The notes: generated from the sequence alone by a model not told the origin. A stretch of DNA of 64,000 bases from Paraescarpia echinospica (GCA_020002185.1 CM034541.1:32446813-32510812), one strand, 5' to 3'. Shown: positions 23,591 to 35,639, counted from the stretch's first letter. Numbers and translations: made by a program.

Positions 23591-25450
23591 GGTGATGTTA
23601 TCAACATATCCAAAATGCATTACAGAACCAACCCAAAAGCGTCTGCATAAATATTGGACCAAAGCTTGCAAACACATTAAACGTTAATGGGAAACGAAAT
23701 TCAAATCATACCTAAAAACAAAATATGATTCTTACTTCCAATTTACACCTGTCAATGAACATGATACAATAAATATAATAAATAACTTAAAGTCAAAAAC
23801 AAACATGGAATATGACAACATTTCTTCTATCTTACTAAAAGCTTCTGTTAATATAATTGCCAAACCCCTTATCAGTATATTTAATCAATCTCTACTTAGT
23901 GATAACTTCCATCGAAAACTAAAAATAGCAAAAGTTGTTCAAATCCACGAAAAGATGATAATCATAACTTCTACAACTACATACGAATGTCTCTTTTGCC
24001 ATGCATTCCAAAGTCTTTGAAAACTACTTTATTCTCAATTATTCGATTATCTCATTCTTAATAAGCTGCTCCACCAAAATCAGTACGGCTTCAGAGCTGA
24101 ATATTCTACTGAGTTGGCAATATCTGAATTAGTTGACAGAACATACTTAATTCCTCACAAAAAAGGTTGCCAATGCCAATATTTATGGATCTTTCAAAGG
24201 CTTTTGACACAATTGATCATACAATCCTTGTCAACAAACTCAAATATTATGACATAAAAATACTGAGCTAGAATGTTTTAAAAACTGGTTACTACACAGA
24301 CAGCAATATGTAGAATTAAACCACATTCAACCACCTTTAGAAATAATTACTACTAGAGTCCCTCAAGGTTCAGTTCTAGGGTCATTGCTTTTCCTAATAT
24401 ACATCAATGATCTTGCAACAGCACGCACCAATTTCTGTCCAGTCATGTATGCATATGACACCACCGTACTGAGCATACTAAATATATTAACATATGATCA
24501 AAATAACGACTTGGCTACTTCCAACAACATACATTCAGAATTGACTAAAATAACAGACTGGCTAGCAGTATATAAACTGGCCCTGAATGCTGCAAAAATA
24601 CAAATGATGATCGTTCACTATAAACAGAGAAAGTTAAAGAACCACGAAATAAATAATATTAAAATCAATAACATGCCGGTTGAACGGGTGACACAATTTT
24701 AATTTCTTGGAGTCCTAATGTACTCTACTTAACATGGTCTCCCCATCGAAATTTTATAGCTAACAAACTATCAAGGATATGTGGTATTCTTACTAGTAGA
24801 ACACTACATACCAACATACGTCCTACAGATAATATATTCTTCGCTATTTATATCACACCTAAGCTATGGCATATTAGTTTGGGTCGGCAAAATAGACAAA
24901 TAAACAAACTACTAAAACAAGCAGTTGGATCTATATCAAATAGTAAATATAATTCACACAGTACACTTTTGCTTAAAGAACTAGAAATATTAAAAACAGA
25001 CGACCTTTTAAAACTTTCATGCAGGACATTTTCCACAGATTAAAAAACGGAAACATTCCAGAATAATTTAAAGACATGTTCACTGCTAATGAAAATGTAT
25101 CAAATAAACCCAAAAAGGCAAAGTAAGGCACCCCAATACATTACCAATACAATAAATAATTTTCCCCAAACTACGACTGTAACATCCAAATTAAACAAAC
25201 TAATACAATATATCACCGCCTCTGTATAAAAACACTATACCACAATTATTTCAAGAAAACTTTCTTCACACAAATCGCCATGGAGAAAATTAACACCCAT
25301 TCATGTCAAGGCTTTGTAAATTACTCAAACAATATATCGTAAGTAAATATGACACATTATATATTACACATATGTAATATTAGTAATTGCTACATCTGCA
25401 AACAGAATATGCCAGCTGAAACTGAAATCTACGGTATGTCTTCGTAATCA
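23590..25450 (+). mobile_element. Decayed LINE (RT region), related to the 52.6-kb element
   Basis: Fragments in order: LISIFNQSLLSDNFHRKLKIAKVV (23,860-23,940), QNQYGFRAEYSTELAISEL (24,080-24,130), an FDTIDHTILVNKLKYYDIK block (24,205-24,260), VPQGSVLG and LLFLIYINDLA (24,357-24,420), the catalytic box mutated to YAYDTT (24,448-24,465), then WLAVYKLALNAAKIQMM, a C-terminal region to about 25,030 and a CYICKQN-like zinc tail near 25,395. The YADD to YAYD change plus many frameshifts show long inactivity. Confidence 0.85.
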
Positions 25451-25523
25451 TTATCATGATCAACTGCTTTAATTAAAACTCCGTAATATAATATTATACT
25501 GAATATCACTCGGTAATACCTAA

Positions 25524-25526
<3 letters not shown>

Positions 25527-25562
<36 letters not shown>
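25527..25562. repeat. (TA)n microsatellite
   Basis: Uninterrupted TA dinucleotides next to the SINE copy at 25,643. Confidence 0.9.
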
Positions 25563-25563
<1 letters not shown>

Positions 25564-25642
25564 TCCTAACAGCAGCATACGTTGACCAAATATGCATAAG
25601 GACCGCCATGGGCTGAGCGTATTCGAACTGTTAGTATATGTA

Positions 25643-25950
25643 GCGCCGTGGTGCAGTGGCTAGAGCTTCGGACTCTCAACCGTGAGAACCCGGGTTAGAA
25701 TCCTGTGGGCAAGTTCGTTCATGATGCGTTGCTTCAGTTCACTCAGCTGTATGCAAGAGTACCTGGTTATAGACACTGGCGGATATTTGTGTACGAATAG
25801 TCTTCGCGCATTACTTGCAGCGTGGCTGGATGCTTCCCAGAGAAGTCCAGATGGTGTTCGATTGAACAGGTCTGCCAGGAAGTGAAGTGTAAAGCGCTTT
25901 GAGCAGTCCTGAAGATTGGATACTGCGCTATATACAAACTTACCTTTATA
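25643..25950 (+). mobile_element. tRNA-derived SINE, family A, copy 1 (near full length)
   Basis: The head resembles a tRNA. An A-box-like segment (GTGGTGCAGTGGCTAGAGC) is followed about 30 nt later by a B-box-like segment (GGGTTAGAATCCT). A conserved body (GGATATTTGTGTACGAATAG, GCAGCGTGGCTGGATGCTTC) and a 3' part (GTAAAGCGCTTTGAGCAG ... GCGCTATATA) follow. The 3' part resembles LINE 3' ends, as expected for SINEs mobilised by a partner LINE. Other copies lie at 26,905-27,092 (-), 33,397-33,703 (+) and 59,696-59,811 (+, cut). Confidence 0.85.
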
Positions 25951-26020
25951 TGTAGTATACCCAGATATATAATGATATATACTGTATATATATAATACAC
26001 ACACGCACACACGCGGCGTG

Positions 26021-26123
<103 letters not shown>

Positions 26124-26129
26124 ACATAC

Positions 26130-26900
26130 AAAGTGCCGGTATCTAATTTAACTGTATTGTTCGTCTGACAATTGCGCTCTTATAAAAATGAGACTCCAAA
26201 GTGTTCATTTTGTCTAGCTTGTAAACGGCGTCAACGTGTCTCCTTGATGACTAATCCAAAGACATTTGTTGTTCTATACGCGATGCCCCCAAAAACCGTA
26301 CAAAATAGGCTGTATTTTTGACAAACGAACGAGAAATATGTCAAACGGGTTATGTCACGCTAACTACAGCATGAAGCAGTGATCGCACAGAGTGACTCAC
26401 GTCAATTCAACGACGTCATTGTATTGTCATTACTCACTAACCGCCGGTGTGGCGATGAGATGTTTTCTGAGAAACTGTCGGCCCACGACAACAATGCAAC
26501 TTGGATTGTATTTTGGTCCAGCTATGGCAAGCGTGCTATTTCTATCGTACGCGAAGTCCAACCATACGATACATTCGCAGTTCCGTTTATTAAGATGTAC
26601 CAATTGGCATGAGATGATATCGGTGCAATGACGCCTTTGAATGCGATACGATCGTAGATAAATTGTATGTAGTATGTAGTAGACGCGTCACTTCGACTGT
26701 GTTTCAAATAGAACTGACCCAGGTTTGAAGCGACCTCACCCGGACACTACTGGTTTATTCAAACGCGTTACACCGTTCAATACGTTACGTTCCTTACAAC
26801 TACATCGCTTCGAGTAAATGCGCTTGTTGTCTTGACGCATCACAAGCGACGGGTGTTTTGTGGAATATTATGTGTTAATTGTGCCGGAATTACGTAGTAG
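26130..26900. other. Intronic/intergenic spacer, no gene seen
   Basis: Two overlapping frames at 26,380-26,630 have no recognisable domain. Nothing else was identified. Confidence 0.4.
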
Positions 26901-26904
26901 ATTG

Positions 26905-27092
26905 TTAGCACAATTTCAACCCACAGGTCTCTGCCGTCATAATTGTCCTGGATATAACACATGTATACAACTGAGTGAACTGGAGCAACGTAGAATGAAC
27001 AAACTTGCCCAAGGTTCGACACTACAGCACAGGATTCGAACGCGGATTCTCTCGACTGAGAGTTCGATGCTCTAGCCACTGCGCCACTGAAG
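26905..27092 (-). mobile_element. SINE family A, copy 2 (tRNA-like head only)
   Basis: Minus-strand head with A-box (GTGGCGCAGTGGCTAGAGC) and B-box (GCGTTCGAATCCTG), then the body as far as the CTCAGTTGTATAC region, after which similarity to the family stops. The 3' half is therefore missing or replaced. Confidence 0.8.
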
Positions 27093-27185
27093 TGAATGTA
27101 CGTGAAGTGGATGCTCTTGAAGGAAAATGGTGTAAACACAGGCAGGTGAAGTAGACGCACGTGAAGTGAATGAGTAATATGATAT

Positions 27186-27385
27186 TTAAACACAACCATT
27201 GAATGCAGCTATCTCCACTTCTTCACGTAAAATTGGAAAGTCATCCTCATTTGATGATTCTTGGCTGGCTAGAACATTTGGATCTCCGTTGGTCTGGAAG
27301 TTGTATAACTCCGAACAGTATTCCGTCCAACTGATAATGTTATTTCTTCGGTGAGGCATTTCCCATTTCCCTTCTTTGATCATTT
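27186..27385 (-). mobile_element. RTE-type LINE, inverted 5' segment
   Basis: On the minus strand: SWTEYCSELYNFQTNGDPNV, then the segment before the RT and ending ILREEVEIAA. The motif ILREEVEIAV recurs on the plus strand at about 27,559-27,592, where the RT begins. The two pieces are one element in opposite orientations with a short overlap, the signature of 5' inversion (twin priming). Confidence 0.75.
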
Positions 27386-27469
27386 ACAGGCTGTAGTATG
27401 AGGAACTCCGATTGTTTTGATAATTTGTTGGTTGGTTACATTCATATATACATACATGTATATATATAT

Positions 27470-27558
27470 ATATTATATTTATATATATAGCGATTGGGTT
27501 ATATACAAACCCCAATCGCTATATATATATACAAACCCCAATCGCTATATATATATTT
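27470..27558. repeat. Hairpin-forming GCGATTGGGTT repeats
   Basis: ATATATAGCGATTGGGTT and its inverse complement AACCCCAATCGCTATATAT flank a 6-9 nt spacer, and the inverse arm is then repeated once more (27,534-27,555). The (TA)-rich arms lie exactly at the junction between the inverted and direct parts of the RTE element. Confidence 0.8.
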
Positions 27559-29098
27559 TCAAATTTTACGTGAAGAAGTGGAGATAGCTGTAAGATCATT
27601 GAAGAAGAAAAAAGCTGCTGGATTTGACAACATCCCAGCAGAACTGATAATGAACGGAGGAGAAACGGTGATAAACGTCCTCACAAACATCTGCAACAAA
27701 ATCTGGCGGATTGGAGAATGGCCAGCAACAAGGAATCAATCACTTATAATTACTCTCCCTAAGAAAGCAACCTACAACAATGTCAAAACTACCGAACCGT
27801 CAGCCTTATTAGCCGTGCGAGCAAAGTGATGCTGAGAGTCGTCTTGACCAGATTGAAATCACAAGTAGAAGAGATCATCGCCGAAGAACAGGCGGGCTTT
27901 CGCAGTGGAAGAAGTACCATGGAACAAATATACAATCTTCGTGTTCTGGTGAGAAATACCTGCAACATCAACAGGAACTATTCCATATCTTCATTGATTT
28001 CTAGACGGCATGTGACAGGGTGTAGCATGCCGCACCATGGGCAACAATGAAGAACTACAATATTGGACGAAAACTAGTACACACAATCGAGCAGCTATAC
28101 GCTGAAGCTAGCAGCGCAGTACTGGTGCAAGTCGCTGTAGGTGAATGGTTCCACACATCAGTCGGAGTCCGTCAAGGATGCCTCTTGTCACCTAGGTTAT
28201 TCAACATATTCCTTGAACGAATAATGACAGTTGCCCTGGAAGATTACACTGGCACAGTCAACAACGGAGGACGTATCATCGCCAACCTACTGTTCGCTGA
28301 TGACATCGACGGGTTGACTGGAAGTGAAGAGGAACTTGCTAGCCTCATGAACCGACTGGACAAAACATCAGCCATATTTGTAATGGAAATTAGCACAGAA
28401 AAAACTAAGCTAATGACAAACAGCAAACATTAATTGAGGTCCCGAATAACTGCCCATGGACGCGAACTGGAAACAGTAAGTCAGTTCAAGTACCTCGGAG
28501 CTATCATCAGTGACGAGGGTTCCAGGAACGAAATCCTTGCAAGGTCTGCGCGAACATTAGCAGCACTGGCGAAATTGAAATCAGTTTGGAGAGACAAGAA
28601 TATCGCACTGAAATCAAAACTTAAACTAGTACGTACACTGTTCCTTTCCATCTTTCTGTATGCATGCGAATCATGGACTCTCACAGCGGAATTGCAAAGA
28701 AGAATTGCTGCAGTGGAAATGCAAAGCTACCGAAAAATCCTCGGTATTTCCTACACTGACCACATCACCAAAGATGAAATCAGAAAAATCATCACTCAAC
28801 ATGAGGGACATTACGAAGACCAGCTGACCACAATAAAAAGAGGAAACTGAGATGGTATGCACATGTAACACGACCATGCGGGCTCACAAAAACAATACTA
28901 CAAGGAAAAGTGTCAAGGAAAAGAAGACAGGGAAGACAGAGGAAGAGATGGTCAGACAATATTGCAGTATGTACTGGGAAGACATTCGCAGAAACTCAGA
29001 CATTAGCACACATCCGCAAAGACTGGCGTCGACTGGTGAAACATTCCGCAATGTAGCGCCCCTATGACCCAGGCGGGTTACGGGAGCAGTAAGTAAGT
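27559..29098 (+). mobile_element. RTE-type LINE, RT region and 3' end
   Basis: RT blocks in order: KKKAAGFDNIPAELIMNGGE, WPATRNQSLIITLPKK, EEQAGFRSGRSTMEQIYNL, VGVRQGCLLSPRLFNIFLE (28,158-28,215), LLFADDIDGL (catalytic ADD, 28,290-28,318), QFKYLGAIISDEGSRNEI and LFLSIFLYACESWTLTAELQR. The RQGCLLSP, ADDI and LYACESWTLT motifs are typical of the RTE group. The 3' end is GGGTTACGGGAGCAG followed by an AGTAAGT microsatellite tail at 29,088-29,098. Stops near 27,827, 28,005 and 28,433 make it inactive. Otherwise it is fairly well preserved. Confidence 0.85.
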
Positions 29099-29416
29099 CG
29101 CGCCAGAAGTTCAGTTTCAGCACCACTCTGCAACTCGCTGTCAGCTTATGACATCGGAAGATGGGGGAGGTGCTCTGTTGATTGAAGATTATTCGCCGGA
29201 CCTTCACAGCGCTTCCGCATCACTCCGCTGTCGCACGCTGTTTTCAATCGTGACGTCAGAAGACGGGGGTGGGGAGAGGTGCTTTGAAGATTTTTCGGCG
29301 ATGTTGTAAATATTGTTCAACTGTTGTTGAAGCTCTCCGAAAACATCGATTTGCAATACCCCTTGCGGCTCACCGCAAAAAAGACCTTCGGACAAAAATA
29401 TCAAATTGTACCCACA

Positions 29417-31450
29417 TTTCAACAACAAGGTAGCTAAAATTCGACTCGGCTTACATGCTGCTAGACATCGCATGACACCGCCGCATGAAACACGTCGCTT
29501 TGTCACACCAATTGACACATTTACACCTACAACAACACGTGAAATAACGGCTACCATCGCTAGAATGTGTACGTCTTGTACACTTGATCCGTTACCATCC
29601 GATCATGTAAATCAGAACACTGACGCACTTGCGATCATTGTTGCCGATATAACAAATGCGTGTTTGGCAGAAGGAACAATGCCGGGTGAACTAAAGCGAG
29701 CACTTGTGCATCCTCTTCTGAAGAAGCCGTCACTGTGTAAGAATACTTTAAGTAACTACCGCCCAGTCAGCAATCTGTCCCAACTTTCGAAAGTGATTGA
29801 AAAGATTGTGGCCAACAGATTGAACAGTCACCTAGCCAATGAATCACTTACGGACACATTTCAGTCCGCATACAAGCGAAACCACTCGACCGAGACAGCC
29901 CTACTGTGGGTACTCAACGAGATCAGGACTGCGCTAGACCGTAGACAAGGTACAATCGTTGTACTCATCGATCTAAGCGCCGCATTTGACACGGTAGATC
30001 ACACAATACTACTGGATCGCCTACAACGACGCTACGGCATCATCGGAGTGGCTCTCCACTGGCTGGAATCTTACCTAAGTAATCGCAAGCAGAGTGTCGT
30101 CATCGACCGCGTGTTATCCAGCGAGACGATTTTGTTAACGGGGGTGCCGCAAGGGTCAGTGTTGGGACCACTATTATTTTCACTATACGTGCAGCCGATC
30201 GGTGATATCATTCACAAACACGACTTAAAATATCACCACTACGCCGATGATCTACAACTGTTCTGTCACTTCGACCTAGATGCAACTTCTCTGGCGACTG
30301 CCGTGCGTCGGATCGAGCGATGTATCGATGACATGAAGGAGTGGATGACTTGGAATTATCTGCTCATGAATGACACGAAAACAGAAATTCTACCGGTTGT
30401 CCCCAAATCAGCATCTGCCATCGTAAGTGGGCTCCGTGTGCGCGTCGGGACAGACGAAATCTGTGCAATTGATCACGTTAGAAATCTCGGCGTCCACCTT
30501 GATAGACACCTGGATATGACTATGCAAGTGTCACGTACTATCAGCACTTGCTCGCTGCACCTGCGCAACATCCGGTTGATTCACCGTTGCCTCACTCAAC
30601 CGACAGCGGAACGCGTAGTCAATGCTATGATTACATCCCGTTTGGACTACTGCAACTCTCTACTGTTCGGTACCTCAACCAATAACATCGGTCGATTGCA
30701 GCGACTCCAGAATGCTGCCGCTCGCCTTATTACTCGACAGGCTCGTTGTGAAAGTGCGACTCCTATTCTTCGCGAATTGCACTGGCTACCTATTCAACAG
30801 CGCATTGCATTCAAGATCGCTGTTCTTACGTACAAGTCGCTGCACGAAGACCTCTCGCCTGTCTACATGCAGAAACTCGTGCGTGTCTACATGCCAGCCA
30901 GACGTCGAACGCACTAGTTGTTCCGAGAACACGCAGCAGAGCCGGTGACTGTACATTTGCTCACGCAGCGGCAACAGTGTGGAACGCTCTGCCGTCAAGC
31001 GTTACTAACAAAACATCACTGGAATCATTTAAATCTGTGTTGAAGACTCATCTGTTCACTGCAGCGTATATGTAACTCGGACCCTTACCAACACTGTTTT
31101 ACCATAGCTGATTGATGTTTAACGTTTATTTACTATTTATTTATCTATTTTTTTATTTTTCGTATACATTTTAGCCTAATTTATTGATGTTTACATTAAT
31201 TTTAGTTTATTTATATAAAGAAAAAAATGATCTTAACAATTTTATTTTATGATATTTTACACCACATTCCTTTTCTACTTCTACTATATTTATTGTTTTA
31301 ATTGCTATTATTATTAGTTCATTTTATCTATGATATAATAACTATTCTTTTTTATTCAAATGCATTATTTTTAACATACACTTGTATATTGTTGTAAAGC
31401 GCTGTGAACAATATTGGATGTGGCGCTTAACAAAATAAAATATTATTATT
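29417..31450 (+). mobile_element. L2-type LINE, 5'-truncated, boundaries fixed by a paralogous empty site
   Basis: Inserted in repeat R. The uninterrupted copy (50,047-50,065) reads TACCCACAAATACAC across the site, whereas here TACCCACA is followed by the element and AAATACAC resumes at 31,451. The 3' end is GTAAAGCGCTGTGAACAATA ... GGCGCTTAACAAAATAAAAT with a (TAT/ATT)n tail, typical of L2/CR1 relatives. No target duplication longer than about 1 bp is visible, as often reported for L2. The body encodes an RT (next entry). The endonuclease is lost to truncation. Confidence 0.85.
29420..30917 (+). pseudogene. L2-type reverse transcriptase, long open frame
   Basis: About 500 codons are open. 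Blocks: LKRALVHPLLKKPSLCKNTL and SNYRPVSNLSQLSKVIEKIV, FQSAYKRNHSTETALL, VVLIDLSAAFDTVDHTILL (motif A), GVPQGSVLGPLLFSLYVQP (motif B) and YHHYADDLQLF (motif C, YADD intact). Then LNDTKTE-type NDTKTEILPVVPK, VRNLGVHLDRHLDM, DYCNSLLFG and LQRLQNAAARLITR. The frame ends at a TAG (30,915-30,917). The last C-terminal block (VWNALPSSVTNKTSLESFKS) follows in another phase to the stop near 31,074. One stop and one shift are the only visible lesions in the RT part, so this is a fairly young copy. Confidence 0.9.
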
Positions 31451-33396
31451 AAATACACCACTTCCTTAAATATTGGGGGCTAATACTATATCCAGCCCCA
31501 CACCGAATATCGAGGGGGCTCATGCCCCCACCACCCCATCAACCTCCCGGTTCCGACACTTATGTCTCACAAATAAATCAACCAAGATATCGTTAAGCCA
31601 TGGCAACAAAATTGTAAACAAATGTCGTGTTTGGCTTTCCATACCACATATTATATTCAACGCACTGGCATTTACACATGGACAGCCAATACAAAGCAAA
31701 TCTTACAAAAAGCGAACATATTCAATAGACAGGGTACGTACGTTTTTCTTTAAAAAAAACGAGTTTCCGAGGGTTTATTTTTTTTAGTACTCCAGAAATC
31801 CTACTGAACATCTTAAAACAAAAAACGTTTCTTTTAACAAAAATTTCCGGATTTGGTCAACATTGTGTCAATTTCTACTGGACTAATAAGTTGTGCTCTC
31901 CACTGTATTGTATACGAGCGCAGCCGCAGGAAAACTTTCCAACTGCAAGTTCACCATTTTGTCAGTCTTGATTCAGACTCAAGAACTTCACGCCTAGCTT
32001 CATTGATAACGGCCGTCTCGCGGAATTTCCCATATATAGTTTTCACATAATGAATGGTAGGATTCACGCGTCAATTAAACCAACGAAAAAAAATACACAT
32101 GATTATTATTATTAGTTTATTAATAGTCGGTACAACTCTACGATTTTTTTCCCAGTTTCAAAGCCTCCATGTGCGCGGTGTCAGGGGCCACCCTATCCGC
32201 CAATCAGCACTTCAAAATTAGGTCCTATGCTAGGGCCGGTGTAAAATACACTTCTGCGGCCGGCCCATACACGCGGGCCAAAGATGGGTAAGCCCTCCGC
32301 CCGCAAGCCCGCGGCCCGCTAATCACAAGCTACCAACTTAAGAAACATGAAGCTGTTATAATGCAATAACAAGAAACACAACATAAACTGAAAATAAACT
32401 AAATACATAGGCACTGTTTTGAACATCAGTAAAAACATTACCATCTGATTATTGTCCATAAACTTAAATACTGATTAAGAGGTATTAGCTGTTTGGTTTG
32501 GTCGACTCAGTGGCGGTTTGTATCTGCATCAGTCACCTCTGATTGACTGTAATTTACCTATGGAGTAAAATTGGCTTCTTGTATGTTTGTTATCCCATGA
32601 GTTGACATAGCAGGAGACTGTGGGATAGTGTGAAGTCCTACAGCATGGCTAAATGTATGCAATGGTCCTTTGAAGCGACTTACCTTTTCACACAATTCAC
32701 TGATGATCACTTAATAGATAAGTGTTCTCCCGTTAAAGACTAAGTTAAATTAAATGTGAAATGTCTTTGAAACGTTGTATACATAAAGTTTATACTCTTG
32801 TCAAGTAAGGTGCCAATTATGAAGCTGCTTCAATGAGAACTCATGTCATTAAGCCCGCTCAAACGTGGTCATTTGCGTGTCACAGCCCGTCAGATGTTGC
32901 TGACGTCACCACAGGCAGGACCATCTGAGCGCACCCCATCCTTTAACACGGCGGGCGGCGAGCGGCCTGCTGTTTTGACTGTACATGAAATTGCAATCGC
33001 GGAATTTACTATTTTTATATCACCGTAAAGATAATATTTTTATTTACAAGTTTGTCGCTGGATTTAGGTCTACACCGGAATTACGTAAACGTGTTGAGTT
33101 ATTACCGTGTGAACATCGAGACTACTCAACCTTGTGCTCAAACTGTGCAGAAAATGTACAGAAAAGCGCGACCACAAGGGACCTTGAAAAGGGAGATGGA
33201 GGGGGGGGGTAAAAATGTGTTGAATATCACGACACTATTTTTAGATTAAATTTCATTCAGATTGGGAATAAAAAAGTTAATTTCGCTTAGTCTTTAACAC
33301 CTGTATCAATCAGGCTGACCTGCCAGGCTGGGTAATGTTTGTACAACATCCGACAGCTTTTGGGGGTCATTATTTGAAGAAACAGGGAATATTATG

Positions 33397-33703
33397 GAGT
33401 GGAGCGCAGTAGCGCAACGGTAAGAGCTCAGAACTCTCGCCTGAGAGAACGCGGGTTCGAATACTCTGCCGCGGTGTCGAACCTTGTGCAAGTTCGTTTA
33501 CTCTACTTTGCTTCAGTCCACTCAGCTGTATGAATGTGGTTCTGGCTGTAGACAGTGGTGGATATTTGTGTACGAATAGTCTTCGCGCATTAATTGCAGC
33601 GTCGCTGAATTCTTCCCAGAGAAATCGAGATGGGGTTCGATTGAACAGATCTCAGAGGGAGTAATATGTATGCTATATAAGAACCTACATTTACCTTTAT
33701 ATT
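33397..33703 (+). mobile_element. SINE family A, copy 3 (near full length)
   Basis: tRNA-like head with A-box (AGTAGCGCAACGGTAAGAGC) and B-box (GGGTTCGAATACT), the shared body (GGATATTTGTGTACGAATAG, CGCGCATTAATTGCAGCG) and a decayed 3' end (GCTATATAAGAACC). It lies about 500 bp upstream of exon 2. Confidence 0.85.
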
Positions 33704-33859
33704 AAAAACTGCAATTAGGGGTTCATATTTTAAAGATGAAATTTTAGGAAGGATCACATTTTGGAAGAAAAAAACAGGGGTTCACATGAAACCTCCTTGA
33801 TTCAGGGTTGTCGTGTCTGACTATTACTATAAATTAATACTTACTGTTTTTATTACATC

Positions 33860-34040
33860 CGTAACATGTCCTAGGTTCGGCCAAGGCCCGCAAATACTTG
33901 TCCTAGGCCCGGCCCAAGCTCGCAGGGTTTAATAGTACAGTGTATTTATATATTCCCGGTTCTCAAAATATACCCAGGCCCGGCCCGGCCCCAAAAAATG
34001 AATAAGAGGCTGGGCCGCTAGCCCAAAGCCCGGACCTCAC
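33860..34040. repeat. GGCCCGGCC-rich repeat segment
   Basis: Shares AAGGCCCGCAAATACTTGT and CCAGGCCCGGCCCGG with the segments at 21.8 and 45.1 kb. The inverted CCGGGCT/AGCCCGG motifs at its two ends suggest a short non-autonomous DNA element. Confidence 0.5.
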
Positions 34041-34199
34041 AGAGCACTATCGTATACTATACTATACTTTACTATACGAAAACTAGTTTTTTGCTCAACC
34101 CTGTCTGACAATGAGTGCTAATTAGAGGGATACGGTGACGCCCATATTCGGACAATATGCAGTGACTTGTCGTGATTATATATTTAACTGATATTTCAG

Positions 34200-34295
34200 G
34201 AACTGACACTCAACATACATCAACAGGGGGCGCTGTCTACACCCGATGGGGTAGGAAGACATGTCCTGGGAATGACACGGATCTACTCTACTGGG
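34200..34295 (+). CDS. Collagen-C4-like gene, exon 2
   Basis: A 96-bp exon bounded by a pyrimidine-containing acceptor (ATTTCAG) and a donor (G|GTAAGT). Both sides are phase 1, so it is symmetric. It encodes STGGAVYTRWGRKTCPGNDT and LLYWG, the start of the C-terminal globular domain of this family (the typical opening is 'YvRWGR..Cp....lvYsG'). It would join exon 1 at 21,143 and exon 3 at 34,557. Confidence 0.8.
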
Positions 34296-34556
34296 GTAAG
34301 TATTTCAATCCTCTAACTTTCGCTATACGGTAGATTCCTTTTTAAGAACTAGCGGAAAACAGAGTCAGCTATTTACTAGAGTAAGACATATTTACTAGGA
34401 CGGAATCATTCACAGTGCCCGCTATTTGTAAACGCACCCCATAAGTAAATCAGCATTTAATGTAATGAACATATATTGTGTTATTGGCGTAGGTTAAGTT
34501 TGTTTGACGGCTTTGTGAAGAATATAACACAAATTTCGGATTGATCATTATTACAG

Positions 34557-35045
34557 GTGTAGTAGCTGGTTCACATTATACCCACTCCGGCGGCGGCTCG
34601 AACTATCTATGCCTACACAGAGCCTGAATGGGGACCGAAAACAACGTCAGACTTCCAATTGTTCGGCCATCTGTACGGGGCTGAGTACGAGATGTATGCA
34701 AACGACCCGTTCTCCAAAGTTAACGCACAGTCATTGCACGACAACAACGTTCCGTGTGCCGTATGCCTCGTGACCAGTCGATCAACGAAAGTGATGATTC
34801 CGGCCAGACTTACGTGTCCCGATGGGTGGACACAGGAATACACGGGTTACTTGATGGCTGAGGCTTACAGTCACAAAGGCCGAACAACTTATGTCTGTAT
34901 GGACAATGCCCCGGAAGTTATTAATGGCGGTGGAGCAAACCAAGATGGCGTCCTTTTCTATAACACCGAAGCTAGTTGCGGCTCACTGCCGTGTCCAAAA
35001 TATGGAAATGGCTGGGAAATCACGTGTGTTATGTGTACTAAATAA
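34557..35045 (+). CDS. Collagen-C4-like gene, exon 3 (globular domain, frameshifted)
   Basis: Acceptor ATTACAG at 34,556. In phase with exon 2 it reads VVAGSHYTHSGGGSNYLCLH, then meets a stop at about 34,625. The next phase is open from 34,617 (TEPEWGPKTTSDFQLFG) to the TAA at 35,043-35,045 and contains the rest of the domain: GHLYGAEYEMYAND, NNVPCAVCLVTSRSTKVMIP, TCPDGWTQEYTGYLMAE, FVCMD-like YVCMDNAPEV and a Cys-rich end (CGSLPCPKYGNGWEITCVMC). A two-base loss or one-base gain at 34,613-34,617 explains the break. It could be a genuine null allele, a pseudogene or an assembly error. Everything else looks conserved. The product is a secreted extracellular protein. Confidence 0.75.
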
Positions 35046-35046
35046 A
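35041..35046 (+). terminator. Polyadenylation signal overlapping the stop codon
   Basis: AATAAA spans the TAA stop of exon 3. If used, the 3' UTR would be only some 15-30 nt. No downstream alternative was checked experimentally. Confidence 0.4.
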
Positions 35047-35639
35047 GCAGAGCTCAAAATACAGACACTAAATCGTATATATTCAACAGCAATATGATTA
35101 CATAGCTTAATCAGTAATTGATCTACAGTAATGATGTTGCAAACCATTCTGCTGCTTAAGTAATTCTTGACTTACACAAAGCTATGTTCGTCATTGGAAC
35201 CTTCTTCCATTGCAACGACAGTATATGTTTGTATCGTATCTGATAGTTTATTGCTAACATGATCCTGTCAGCTTTACAGACTCGTACTGAGATACGTACT
35301 AAGCGAAGTACTACCGACATTTAGTATATTTTGAGTGTCGGCCAAAGATATTATGTTTCGTTAAATTGTAGCACCAATATATCATGCACCAGGAATAATC
35401 TCAAGGATTTTATTACACATCCACATAGTTAAAACAGACTGTTTTTGATTTGCAAATTAATACAAAATATATGTACGACGATAATGGTTTCAATTGCTTC
35501 GGGGTGATGGGATAATTTGTATATGATTGAACACATGCATTAGATGTGAACACTTTGTAGTTGTGTTTGTATTTAAACTGTGTTAATATACAGGATCTGT
35601 CGATGTACTTGTGGAACATTCCGAGCGTTTCCCCGCCAC

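Larger units (their letters stand above)
29325..33040. repeat. Dispersed repeat R, copy 1 (split by an L2 insertion)
   Basis: 29,325-29,416 plus 31,451-32,200 matches 49,962-50,770 (CTCTCCGAAAACATCGATTT; AAATATTGGGGGCTAATACT; GATAACGGCCGTCTCGCGGA). 32,853-33,040 (TTTGCGTGTCACAGCCCGTC, GAAATTGCAATCGCGG) matches 50,811-51,000. The copies differ by substitutions and small indels. The family is unknown and no coding capacity is seen. Confidence 0.85.
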
